Source: Aeromicrobium sp. Root495 (GTDB lineage Bacteria; Actinomycetota; Actinomycetes; Propionibacteriales; Nocardioidaceae). Taken from it: a DNA stretch of 64,000 bases. Below the pieces are notes generated by a model, which saw only the letters and a list, made by a program, of their open reading frames with translations, was not told the origin of the DNA and searched no databases. The stretch covers positions 2,571,721 through 2,635,720 of the forward strand of contig NZ_LMFJ01000001.1 in the NCBI RefSeq assembly GCF_001426755.1, written 5' to 3'. Made by a program: the position numbers and the translations under genes. Below are positions 28,849 through 36,492 of this stretch, piece after piece; position 1 is the first letter of the stretch, and each line of letters opens with the position of its first letter.

Positions 28849-28894
28849 ACAACGCCTGGCAATCGGGTCCCCCGAGTGCCAGCCGGTGCCGCTC

Positions 28895-29461
28895 TCAGCG
28901 CGGCAGCGGCCCCACGTCGTAGGTGAGGCTGACGAGCTGTCCGGCGCGCTGCACGTGGGTGAGGGTGAGCCGGTCGGACTCCAGCACGCGGGGCAGCAGC
29001 GGCGCTCCGGCGCCCAGCGTGACAGGCGCGATGGTGACGACGAGGCGGTCGAGGAGCCCCTCGTCGGCGAGCTGTCCGACCACCTCTCCTCCGCCCAGGA
29101 CCCAGACGTCGCGCTCCCCCGCGGCCGCCGTGGCCTCGGCGTGGACCCGCGCCACGGGCGCCTGCGTGAACCGGATGTCCGCACCCTCCACGACCGGCTG
29201 CTCGCGGTGGGTGAGGACCCAGGCGGGACGCTCGCCGTACCACTCCCGCCACTGCTCCGGCCTGGCCGCGAGGTCGTCGTGCTCGTACACCCAGCGGTAC
29301 GTGGACGAGCCCATGACGAGGGCGCCGACGCTGTCGGTGAACGCGGCCATGTCGGCCTCGAGGCCGGGCTCGTGCTCGACGGCGAACAGCCAGTCGAGGG
29401 AGTGCTCGGGCGTGGCCAGGAAGCCGTCGAGGGTGCTCGCGGTGTAGTACACGGTCGCCAT
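28895..29461 (-). CDS. Dihydrofolate reductase family (RibD C-terminal-like) protein
   Basis: This 188-residue protein has [20 protein letters not shown] at the N-terminus, [15 protein letters not shown] near 47, [20 protein letters not shown] near 118, and [15 protein letters not shown] near 143. This is the NADPH-binding fold shared by DHFR and RibD reductases. Members of this branch are not classic folate reductases and their substrates are mostly unknown. TAGCCT lies 6 nt before the ATG (leaderless). It stands alone between groEL and the membrane-protein operon. Confidence 0.85.
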   Translation of the reverse strand: MATVYYTASTLDGFLATPEHSLDWLFAVEHEPGLEADMAAFTDSVGALVMGSSTYRWVYEHDDLAARPEQWREWYGERPAWVLTHREQPVVEGADIRFTQAPVARVHAEATAAAGERDVWVLGGGEVVGQLADEGLLDRLVVTIAPVTLGAGAPLLPRVLESDRLTLTHVQRAGQLVSLTYDVGPLPR

Positions 29462-29467
29462 GGCCCG

Positions 29468-29473
29468 AGGCTA
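29468..29473 (-). promoter_or_regulatory. -10 hexamer TAGCCT, leaderless promoter of the DHFR-family gene
   Basis: TAGCCT on the reverse strand lies exactly 6 nt before the ATG at 29461. Confidence 0.65.
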
Positions 29474-29496
29474 GCCGCGGGCTCCGACAGGGGCGG

Positions 29497-29748
29497 TCAA
29501 CCGATCTCGAGTCGTGATCGACGGCGGGGCCTGCTCTCCGGAGCGGTCCCGTCGGCGCCCTCCGCGGACTCGTCGGCACCCTCGGCCCGCTCGACGAGCC
29601 GGTCGCGCCGCGCGATCCACAGCACCACCCCGATCAGCACGACGGCCGGCGCGAGCGCAGGGATGGCGAGCAGCGCCACGGGGTGCGCCAGCAGCACCTC
29701 CGGGGGGACGTCGGCGGTGGAGGTGGTGGTGAGCGCGAAGAGATCCAT
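29497..29748 (-). CDS. Small single-pass membrane protein (paralogue of 31433-31627)
   Basis: This is an 83-residue protein. A short N-terminal segment (about 22 residues, ending VLLAHP) precedes one helix, VALLAIPALAPAVVLIGVVL then WIARRDR, followed by a charged C-terminal tail rich in Glu, Ala and Arg. The helix and following basic motif closely match the 64-residue protein encoded at 31433-31627 (LLAHHAALLAIPALVPAVVV...IARKDRRDE). It starts 6 nt after the 418-residue membrane protein gene and closes the five-gene operon. It is probably an accessory subunit of that protein. The function is unknown. Confidence 0.8.
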   Translation of the reverse strand: MDLFALTTTSTADVPPEVLLAHPVALLAIPALAPAVVLIGVVLWIARRDRLVERAEGADESAEGADGTAPESRPRRRSRLEIG

Positions 29749-29754
29749 GAGGCC

Positions 29755-31011
29755 TCAGACGGAGAAGAGGAGGAAGAGCCCGGTGAAGGTGTAGGCCACC
29801 ATCAGGACGAGCATGGCCAGCTGGCCGGACAGGCGGTGCGCCTTGGGCAGGAGCACCAGGGCGCGGTCGTGCGCAGCGACGACGGCGAGCACGTGGCCGG
29901 CCACGACGAAGGCGACCTTGAGCCCGGCCAGGGTCGACGTGTGCGTGGACAGGACGTACGAGACGGAGGGGTCCGCCGGCCAGCCCGTCGGCTCGAGGAG
30001 CGCGAAGAGCACCACCTGCCCCTTCTCGACGAGGTAGGTCAGGTAGTGCGCGAAGACGTAGCCGACCACGATGGGGACGAGCGAGTGAGCGAGCGCGCCG
30101 GGCAGCGCCGCACGCTCCCGTCCTGAGACGCCGCCGGTGGCCCGGGAGGCGAGCTGGAAGAGGAGCGCCACCACGACGCAGAAGGCGAGCAGCGTCAGCG
30201 TGCGCTGGGCACCGTCGACCGTCCTGCTCTGCCAGAACTCCGAGGCCGAGAAGCTGTCGTACGCGGTGGAGCCCAGCAGCGTGGCGAGCAGGGCCACGAG
30301 CCCGGGAGCCACCGGGAGGGTCGGCAGCGTGCGCAGCGGGTTGTGCAGGACCCAGCGGCCGTCGCGCACGAAGGGCGAGAGCCGGGCCACGATCGCGGAG
30401 TACACGTCGAAGGGGTCGCCGCGCTCGAACCAGCGCGGACCGAACGCGAGCCCGGCGACCACCGCGACCAGCGCGTAGAGGGCGACCCAGAGGCGCAACG
30501 CGTCGATGCTGCCGGGGTCGGGCGAGGCGAGCTCGAGCCACACGAACGCGAACAGTCCCGCCACGGCCGGCCAGTACCCGAGCCGCTCGGGGTAGGTCGC
30601 GAAGCCGTCGGGACGCCCCGTGAGCCGACCCACGACGGACTGCAGCGTGCGCCAGGGCGAGAGGTCGCGCCAGACGTGCCCCGCGAGGAGCGCGAGCGGC
30701 ACGAGGCCGACCCACACCAGGACGTAGACGGCGCCCAGGCCGCCGTTGCCGGGCTCGTCGGGCCCGAGGTACAGCGTCCCGAGGACCCAGGCCGTGAGCA
30801 GGAGGCCCACCCCGGCCAGCCAGGGGCGACGCGCGGGGACGTCGCCCTCCGACTCACCCACCAGGCGGGGCTCGCGCCAGGCCAGCGCCAGGACCGCGAA
30901 GGAGATCGTGAGGGCCCACGACGCGCCCACCATGGCGTAGAGGAACGGGATGGGAAGGTCGGTGGACCCGCCGACCCCGTGCCCGGCGAGCGGGCCGACG
31001 AGGACGTGCAC
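29755..31011 (-). CDS. Polytopic membrane protein of unknown function (418 residues)
   Basis: This protein has about ten hydrophobic helices with a distinct N-terminus (GSTDLPIPFLYAMVGASWAL). It has conserved-looking histidines in the C-terminal third: LAHSLVPIVVGYVFAHYLTY, STHTSTLAGLKVAFVVAGHV then LAVVAAHDRALVLL. Histidines in or next to helices could bind a metal or haem; this is inference. I have a weak, unverifiable memory that related proteins have been labelled fenitrothion hydrolase. It follows the cupredoxin-like lipoprotein gene by 2 nt and precedes the 83-residue protein gene by 6 nt. Confidence 0.75.
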   Translation of the reverse strand: MHVLVGPLAGHGVGGSTDLPIPFLYAMVGASWALTISFAVLALAWREPRLVGESEGDVPARRPWLAGVGLLLTAWVLGTLYLGPDEPGNGGLGAVYVLVWVGLVPLALLAGHVWRDLSPWRTLQSVVGRLTGRPDGFATYPERLGYWPAVAGLFAFVWLELASPDPGSIDALRLWVALYALVAVVAGLAFGPRWFERGDPFDVYSAIVARLSPFVRDGRWVLHNPLRTLPTLPVAPGLVALLATLLGSTAYDSFSASEFWQSRTVDGAQRTLTLLAFCVVVALLFQLASRATGGVSGRERAALPGALAHSLVPIVVGYVFAHYLTYLVEKGQVVLFALLEPTGWPADPSVSYVLSTHTSTLAGLKVAFVVAGHVLAVVAAHDRALVLLPKAHRLSGQLAMLVLMVAYTFTGLFLLFSV

Positions 31012-31013
31012 GG

Positions 31014-31436
31014 TCAGGGACGCACGACGAGCTGGGCGATGACGGCGTCGGCGTGGTGGGCCTCGACCGCCACCTGACCCGGGGTCTCGAGCGTGAACGA
31101 CTCGGAGACCTCGTCGCCCGCGGCGACCTCGTACTCGTGCTCGGGGTCGGAGTGGACGTGGATCTCCTCGTCGGCCGCCGCAGTGATGTTCAGCGTGACC
31201 TCCTGGCCGACCTTCACGTCGACGCGCTTCCCCTGCGGGGTGACCTTGCCGTCGGCGGCGATCTCGATGTCGACGGTCACGCCCTCGGCGGCCGGCTCGC
31301 TCGGGGCGCTGGTCGCGCTCGCGCCGGGCGAGGCCGAGGACCGACTCGCGTCGGCTCCGTCGGTGTCGTCGTCGTTGCCGCAGGCCGCGAGGCTCAGCAC
31401 CAGCACGGCGGCGGCAGCAGTGGCGATCATCTTCAT
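31014..31436 (-). CDS. Cupredoxin-like lipoprotein
   Basis: This 140-residue protein has a lipoprotein signal (VLVLSLAACGND; lipobox LAAC), a Ser/Ala/Pro-rich spacer to about 55, and then a compact beta domain. The domain reads VTVDIEIAADGKVTPQGKRV, VGQEVTLNITAAADEEIHVH, EYEVAAGDEVSESFTLETPG and QVAVEAHHADAVIAQLVVRP. Its HVH and HH positions and strand order resemble plastocyanin-type copper proteins, though no Cys ligand is present. It would sit on the outer face of the membrane and may deliver metal or electrons to the flanking membrane proteins. ATG at 31436 overlaps the preceding stop (ATGA). Confidence 0.8.
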   Translation of the reverse strand: MKMIATAAAAVLVLSLAACGNDDDTDGADASRSSASPGASATSAPSEPAAEGVTVDIEIAADGKVTPQGKRVDVKVGQEVTLNITAAADEEIHVHSDPEHEYEVAAGDEVSESFTLETPGQVAVEAHHADAVIAQLVVRP

Positions 31437-31627
31437 GCGGGGTCCTCCGGTGCTTCTTCTTCGGGCTCGAGGGCGCGCCGCAGGACGTCGTCCTCCTGGC
31501 GCTCGTCGCGCCGGTCCTTGCGAGCGATGTAGAGCACCACTGCGACCACCACGACCGCGGGGACGAGGGCCGGGATGGCCAGCAGGGCGGCGTGGTGGGC
31601 GAGGAGCTGCTCGCCGGCCGGGGTCAC
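31433..31627 (-). CDS. Small single-pass membrane protein (paralogue of 29497-29748)
   Basis: This 64-residue protein reads LLAHHAALLAIPALVPAVVV, then AVVLYIARKDRRDERQED and an acidic tail. The single helix plus the IARKDR motif match the 83-residue protein later in the operon, while the tails differ. It overlaps its neighbours on both sides by 4 nt (ATGA-type), so stoichiometric synthesis with the 621-residue protein is likely. The function is unknown. Confidence 0.8.
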   Translation of the reverse strand: MTPAGEQLLAHHAALLAIPALVPAVVVVAVVLYIARKDRRDERQEDDVLRRALEPEEEAPEDPA

Positions 31628-33489
31628 GGGGCCGACGGTACCTTCCCCGCGTCGTCCGCGGGGTCGGGCTCGAGGTCACGGCGGCGCTCGGCCTCCCGCT
31701 CGATCGCGCGACCGACGCGGGCGACGGCCACCGAGATACCGATCAGGATGGCCAGGCTGCAGATCAGCACGATCAGGTTGGCGAGGCCCCAGAGCCAGCT
31801 GGGCGCATCGAAGTTGCGCTCCCGCTGAAGGATCTCGATCTCGGGCTGGAACGGCCGGTCGATCGTCGCGCTCGCGGGGACCTCCTTCGCACCGATGGCC
31901 TCGTCGGCCGGCAGGAAGATGGGGACCGCCGTGAGCATGCGGCCGTCCTGGACCCGCAGCAGCGTCTTCCAGTTGCCGCCCACGGGCATGGCCTTGGTGG
32001 ACTCCCAGGTGTTCTCGCCGGTACGACGCAGCCGGTCGGCACGGATGCCGTCGCTCCCGCCGCCCTGCCACGAGAGGATCTGCACCCACGTGGGGTGGTC
32101 GTCGATGAGGTTCTTGGGCTCGACCGTGACCTTGGTGGTGATCTCGGGGTCGTCGGCCGTGCCCACCTGGGTGGTCTCGATGCGCGCCGACGCGTCCTTG
32201 GGCACGGTGGCGTGGAGGCCGTTGCCCACCGCGACCGCCGTGACCAGGATGGTCGCGGCCACGATGACACGGCCCACCGTCTGGCCCTTGGGCAGCTGAC
32301 CGCGCAGGCCCATGGCGAAGAGCGCTCCGCAGAGGCCGGTGCCGACCGCGACGGGGATGCTCATGGCGAGCGACTCGACCCAGATGTCACGGGGCCACGG
32401 GAACGGGTAGACCAGGTCGTTCCAGGCCTTCTCGATGACCAGGCCGACCGTGGCGATCAGGAACCCGCCGACGGCGCCGAAGACGAGCGGCTTGTCCTTG
32501 AGCTTGGTGAAGGCGAGCAGCTCGATCAGGATCGCGCTGCCGATGTAGAGCGGGAAGACGTGGTGGGCCGCGCCGAAGACGTCGGTGACCACGAACGAGA
32601 CGATGCCGCGCACCACGAGGAAGAAGCCCGCCGCGAAGATCGCGACGCCCGGGCCGCCGTACAGGCGGGCGGCGACGAACGCGAGCGCTGCCGCGGCGCT
32701 GATCATGAGCGGCGCGAAGACCATCCGGAACTGGGCGACGCCGAAGTCGAACTCGGCCTGGAAGACCGAGAGGCCGATGACGAGGCCGCCGAACGCCATG
32801 GCGAGCGTGAGCTTGTGCAGCACCTGCGAGCTCACGACGTCCTTGCCGTGCTCGAACTCGTCGGAGAACTCGGCCTCGCGGTGGAGCAGGATGATGCCCG
32901 CCGTGGAGAGCCCGGCGCCGCCGATGAGCATGATGTGCGTGGGACCCCACAGGGTGACGTCCTGGCCGAAGAGCCGGTGCCAGACGTCGTCGAGCGGGAA
33001 GCCGATGAGGGCGTAGAGGCCGCACGCGGCGATGAAGATGCCGGCGACCGGGGCGTACCAGTTGCGCGTGATGCGGACCGACGCGATGCCGGGCTTCTGG
33101 CCGTCACGGGGCCAGACGATGGCCGACATGCCCGCGATGAACAGCGCGAAGAGCCCGTACAGGATCAGGTAGTGGGCCGGGTTGGCCAGCGGTCCCTCGT
33201 CGCGGCCACGACCGGCGTGCAGGCTCACGTCCCAGAGGAAGCCGAGCAGCGCGACGACGAGCGAGCTGGCGACGAAGAGCTGCGGGATGGCCAGCCAGCC
33301 GGGCTCGCCCGTGCGGCTGCCGACGGCCTGGCCCAGCTTGTGGAACCAGTGGATGCGGTGCGTGCGGTGGGCCCAGGCGATCCACAGGAGGATCGCCGTG
33401 ACGATGCCGGCGGCGATGGACAGTCCGAAGACCTGGTCCAGCGCGGCACCGCCGACGGGTGCGGGGTCCGACGTGGCTGCGGGGAACAT
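31624..33489 (-). CDS. Large polytopic membrane protein of unknown function (621 residues)
   Basis: Residues 1 to about 430 form roughly twelve helices with many membrane-proximal histidines: WAHRTHRIHWFHKLGQ, LGFLWDVSLHAGRGRDEGPL, ANPAHYLILYG, LWGPTHIMLIGG, LLHREAEF, and GAAHHVFPLY. Residues about 430-575 form a soluble, probably extracytoplasmic beta domain (TTKVTVEPKNLIDDHPTWVQ; TWESTKAMPVGGNWKTLLRV). A last helix and charged tail follow. The pattern suggests a metal- or haem-containing membrane enzyme or sensor, but I recognise no named family. It is the first gene of the five-gene operon. Confidence 0.75.
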   Translation of the reverse strand: MFPAATSDPAPVGGAALDQVFGLSIAAGIVTAILLWIAWAHRTHRIHWFHKLGQAVGSRTGEPGWLAIPQLFVASSLVVALLGFLWDVSLHAGRGRDEGPLANPAHYLILYGLFALFIAGMSAIVWPRDGQKPGIASVRITRNWYAPVAGIFIAACGLYALIGFPLDDVWHRLFGQDVTLWGPTHIMLIGGAGLSTAGIILLHREAEFSDEFEHGKDVVSSQVLHKLTLAMAFGGLVIGLSVFQAEFDFGVAQFRMVFAPLMISAAAALAFVAARLYGGPGVAIFAAGFFLVVRGIVSFVVTDVFGAAHHVFPLYIGSAILIELLAFTKLKDKPLVFGAVGGFLIATVGLVIEKAWNDLVYPFPWPRDIWVESLAMSIPVAVGTGLCGALFAMGLRGQLPKGQTVGRVIVAATILVTAVAVGNGLHATVPKDASARIETTQVGTADDPEITTKVTVEPKNLIDDHPTWVQILSWQGGGSDGIRADRLRRTGENTWESTKAMPVGGNWKTLLRVQDGRMLTAVPIFLPADEAIGAKEVPASATIDRPFQPEIEILQRERNFDAPSWLWGLANLIVLICSLAILIGISVAVARVGRAIEREAERRRDLEPDPADDAGKVPSAP

Positions 33490-33590
33490 ACCGGGAGTAT
33501 GTCAGCGGCTATGAGACACCGCAAGTGTCAGATGAAGGTGACCCTACCCACGTGTCGCGAGCGTCACCGCGCGGAACGGCTCAGCGAGCC

Positions 33591-33624
33591 TCGACGCTCA
33601 GCGACCTTCGACGCTCAGCGTCCT
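33591..33624. repeat. Short 17-bp tandem repeat at the cspA 3' end
   Basis: TCGACGCTCAGCGACCT (33591-33607) is followed directly by TCGACGCTCAGCGTCCT (33608-33624), overlapping the cspA stop. The second copy contains GACGCT-C-AGCGTC, able to form a small hairpin that may help end the cspA transcript. Confidence 0.6.
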
Positions 33625-33815
33625 TCGACTTCGTGGGCCTCGCGACCCTTGGGCCCGTCGACGACCTCGAACTCGACGGGCTGGCCGTCCTCGAGGGTCT
33701 TGTAGCCGTCGGACTTGATCTTGGACCAGTGGACGAAGACGTCGTCCTGGCCCTCCACCTCGATGAAGCCGAAGCCCTTGTCGGCGTTGAACCACTTGAC
33801 GATGCCCTGAGCCAT
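33615..33815 (-). CDS. Cold shock domain protein
   Basis: This 66-residue CspA-family RNA/ssDNA chaperone has RNP1-like [10 protein letters not shown] and RNP2-like [23 protein letters not shown] is the standard start. GGGAG lies 6-7 nt before the ATG. It is monocistronic, with a 161-nt gap to cysO. Confidence 0.96.
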   Translation of the reverse strand: MAQGIVKWFNADKGFGFIEVEGQDDVFVHWSKIKSDGYKTLEDGQPVEFEVVDGPKGREAHEVEGR

Positions 33816-33933
33816 CGCTCACTCCCACCTGATGCTGGATCGCCCTCGGCCCGAGCGGATCCTTCAGGGGGGAGCCTATACGCCGTCACCCGCAGGACCA
33901 CAGCGGTCCACGTGAGGTTCATGTGCGGGAAAC

Positions 33934-33951
33934 CTCGAAGGGTCCTTCGAG
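33934..33951 (-). terminator. Probable terminator of the thrC-cysO operon
   Basis: CTCGAAGG and CCTTCGAG form a perfect 8-bp inverted repeat 27-44 nt past the cysO stop. No U-run is visible. Confidence 0.5.
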
Positions 33952-33977
33952 CGGCCCAGGGAGCGGCCCGCGCGGGT

Positions 33978-34253
33978 TCAGCCGCCGGCGACGGCGGGGA
34001 TGATCGAGATCTGCGTGCCCTCGGGAGTGGTCGTGGCCAGGCCGTCGGTGAAGCGCACGTCCTCCTCGGCGACATAGATGTTGACGAAGCGACGCAGCTT
34101 GCCGTTCTCGTCGACGACGCGCGCCTTGATGCCGGGGTACTGGCTCTCGAGCGAGTCCAGGACGTCGGCGAGGGTGGCGCCCTCGGCGCTCACCTGCGAC
34201 GAGTCGTCGGTGTAGGTGCGCAGGATGGTGGGGATGCGGACGGAAACGGACAC
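33978..34253 (-). CDS. cysO: CysO-like sulfur carrier protein (MoaD/ThiS family)
   Basis: This 91-residue ubiquitin-fold protein reads VRIPTILRTYT, KLRRFVNIYVAEEDVRFTDG, and ends IIPAVAGG. The C-terminal Gly-Gly and the FVNIYVxxEDVRF block match mycobacterial CysO, which carries sulfur as a thiocarboxylate for cysteine synthesis. The start is GTG with GGGAG upstream. It lies 35 nt downstream of threonine synthase on the same strand. The usual mycobacterial partners mec and cysM are not adjacent. Confidence 0.9.
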   Translation of the reverse strand: MSVSVRIPTILRTYTDDSSQVSAEGATLADVLDSLESQYPGIKARVVDENGKLRRFVNIYVAEEDVRFTDGLATTTPEGTQISIIPAVAGG

Positions 34254-34288
34254 AGGGGTCTCCCGGTTCAGGTGAGGGGCGGAGGCGC

Positions 34289-35551
34289 TCAGGCGATGCC
34301 GGAGGCGGCGAAGGCGTCGTACGTGGGGGCGATGGTGGCGACGGGACCCACGGCCCCGGACACGGCGTCGAGGGTCTTGAGCCCGTGGCCCGTGTTGATG
34401 ATGACGGTCTCGAGGTCGGGGTCCAGCTGACCCGTCTCGACGAGCTTCTTGAGGACGCCCACCGTGGTGCCGCCTGCAGTCTCGGTGAAGATGCCCTCGG
34501 TGCGGGCGAGCAGCACGATGGCGTCACGGATCTCGTCGTCACTCACCTGCTCGACGGCTCCACCTGTGCCGCGGGTGATGTCGAGGACGTAGATGCCGTC
34601 GGCGGGGTTGCCGATCGCGAGCGACTTGGCGATCGTGTCGGGCTTGACCGGACGGATGGCGTCGACGCCGTCCTTGAAGGCGGTGGCCACCGGGTTGCAG
34701 CCCTCGGCCTGGGCACCGAAGACCTTGTAGGGCTTGTCCTCGACGAGGCCCAGGGTCACGAGCTCCTGGAACGCCTTGTGGACCTTGGTGAGCTGCGAGC
34801 CGGACGCGACGGGGATGACGATCTGGTCGGGGAGGCGCCAGCCGAGCTGCTCGGCGATCTCGTACCCGAGCGTCTTGGAGCCCTCGGCGTAGTACGGACG
34901 GACGTTGACGTTGACGAACGCCCAGCCGTCCTCCTCGCCCGCGATCTCGCTGGCCAGCTTGTTGACGTCGTCGTAGTTGCCGTCGACGGCCACGAGGTTC
35001 TCGGTGAAGACCGCCGAGTTGACCTGCTTGGGCGTCTCGAGGTTGCTGGGGATGAACACGACCGTGCGGATGCCGGCGCGCGCACCGGCGGCGGCCACGG
35101 CGTTGGCCAGGTTGCCCGTGGAGGGGCAGGCGAAGACCTTGGCGTCGAGCTCGCGGGCCGCCGAGAGGGCGATCGCGACGACGCGGTCCTTGAAGGAGTT
35201 GGTGGGGTTGGTGCTGTCGTCCTTGACCCAGAGCCGGTCGATGCCCAGCTGGGCACCGAGGTTCCTGGCCTTCAGGAGGCGCGTGAACCCGGGCTCGAGG
35301 TTGGGGCTCGACTCGATGTCGTCGGGGACGGGCAGCAGGGCCTTGTAGCGCCAGATGTTGGCCGGACCGGCCTCGATCTGCTCCCGCGTGACCTGCCCGA
35401 ACTCGTAGCCGATCTCGAGCGGCCCGAAGCACTCGTGACAGGCGTAGTGGGGGCCGAGCTCCCGGGTGGTGCCGCACTCGCGACAGACGAGCTGGGTGGC
35501 CGGGCCGAAGGCGCCTTCGCGCACGGTCCGGACTTCGGTGGTGATGCTCAC
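34289..35551 (-). CDS. thrC: Threonine synthase
   Basis: This 420-residue PLP enzyme converts O-phosphohomoserine to threonine. A CxxC-x19-CxxC zinc-ribbon-like N-terminus (LVCRECGTTRELGPHYACHE then CFGPLEIGYE) precedes WRYKALLPVP. The PLP lysine is in DSTNPTNSFKDRVVAIALS near residue 115. ACPSTGNLANAVAAAGARAG forms the phosphate-binding loop. VPVASGSQLTK-type motifs and the C-terminal GGTTVGVLKKL are intact. GGAGG lies 5 nt before the GTG. It is followed by cysO. Confidence 0.95.
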   Translation of the reverse strand: MSITTEVRTVREGAFGPATQLVCRECGTTRELGPHYACHECFGPLEIGYEFGQVTREQIEAGPANIWRYKALLPVPDDIESSPNLEPGFTRLLKARNLGAQLGIDRLWVKDDSTNPTNSFKDRVVAIALSAARELDAKVFACPSTGNLANAVAAAGARAGIRTVVFIPSNLETPKQVNSAVFTENLVAVDGNYDDVNKLASEIAGEEDGWAFVNVNVRPYYAEGSKTLGYEIAEQLGWRLPDQIVIPVASGSQLTKVHKAFQELVTLGLVEDKPYKVFGAQAEGCNPVATAFKDGVDAIRPVKPDTIAKSLAIGNPADGIYVLDITRGTGGAVEQVSDDEIRDAIVLLARTEGIFTETAGGTTVGVLKKLVETGQLDPDLETVIINTGHGLKTLDAVSGAVGPVATIAPTYDAFAASGIA

Positions 35552-35807
35552 GAGGCCTCCTCGTCATCTCTCCCGGACGACCTGTCCGGGACGGATTTAG
35601 CACCTGGCCCGCCGGTCACGCACGTACGCGTGGCGGTGTGGGCTGGTTGCTGGGGCTTCGCAGGGCCGTTCCCTCTGCCCCTCTGGATGAGCACCTCAAT
35701 CCTAGGCAGCGTCTCACGATGCGTCCAATCCGTTCGCATGCTGAGACGACGACGTCCGGTGGATGGACCGGCCGGGCGGGGGCTGCGAGCGGCCCCGCGC
35801 GCGCGGC
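35552..35807 (-). promoter_or_regulatory. thrC upstream region with a leader hairpin
   Basis: This 256-bp gap between the tetR-like stop and thrC contains a hairpin TCCCGGAC-N5-GTCCGGGA at 35571-35591, 20 nt from the thrC start, plus an AT-richer patch around 35690-35715 that may hold the promoter. No gene is supported. The hairpin could act in attenuation or mRNA stability. Confidence 0.4.
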
Positions 35808-36404
35808 TCAGCCGACGGCGCGCACGTCCTCGAAGGCGGGGCCGAACGCGCAGGACGCGAGACTCGTGAGTGACGGGGACTCGTCGAGGTGCTCGGGCAC
35901 CCCCAGGGCGAGCATCACGTTGATCAGCATCCCGTGGGCCACGAAGTCACGCGCCTGGTCCTCGTCGCAGCCGGTGGAGGTGATGACGTCGAAGATCTCG
36001 CCCATGCGCCGCCGCGCGAGCTCGCCGATGGCCGGCTCCGACGCCGCCACGAAGCCGTGGAGCATGACCTGCATGACGTCGCGGTCGGACAGCACGAGGT
36101 CGGTGTAGGCCTGGCCGAGCGGCTCCATGCCGCCCTCGACGTCGGGGCGCACCACACCGCTCGCGACGATCTCGGTGAACGAGTCGAGGACCCGCGCCGT
36201 GGCCTGGTCGAACACCTCGAGGAACAGCTCCAGCTTCGTGCCGAAGATGCGCACGACGTACGGCTGGGAGACGCCGGCCTCCTTGGCCACGACGTCGGTG
36301 CTGGTGGCGGCGTAGCCCGAGCGCGAGAAGGCGCGGGTCGCGGCGGCCACGACGAGGGTACGGCGGTCCTCGGCGGAGAGGCGGGTGCGAGGTGCTGGGG
36401 TCAC
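35808..36404 (-). CDS. TetR family transcriptional regulator
   Basis: This 198-residue repressor has the N-terminal helix-turn-helix RRTLVVAAATRAFSRSGYAA then TSTDVVAKEAGVSQPYVVRI. A divergent C-terminal ligand domain follows (EPLGQAYTDLVLSDRDVMQV). Helix three (SQPYVVRIFGTKLELFLEV) is typical. It is divergent from the MFS efflux gene with 88 nt between, so it probably represses that gene and senses a compound it exports. The start is GTG. Confidence 0.9.
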   Translation of the reverse strand: MTPAPRTRLSAEDRRTLVVAAATRAFSRSGYAATSTDVVAKEAGVSQPYVVRIFGTKLELFLEVFDQATARVLDSFTEIVASGVVRPDVEGGMEPLGQAYTDLVLSDRDVMQVMLHGFVAASEPAIGELARRRMGEIFDVITSTGCDEDQARDFVAHGMLINVMLALGVPEHLDESPSLTSLASCAFGPAFEDVRAVG

Positions 36405-36406
36405 GC

Positions 36407-36453
36407 TTGACAGGTTATCACTTGATTACTTATCGTCGAGGCTGTTGGTAATC
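36407..36453 (+). promoter_or_regulatory. MFS gene promoter and candidate TetR operator
   Basis: TTGACA (36407-36412) and TATCGT (36431-36436) give a plausible promoter with an 18-bp spacer. GATTAC (36424-36429) and GTAATC (36448-36453) form an inverted repeat around the -10. The region is clearly AT-richer than its surroundings. Confidence 0.45.
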
Positions 36454-36492
36454 ATTCGATGCCTTCCAGACTTCCAGCCCTCCGGAGGGACC

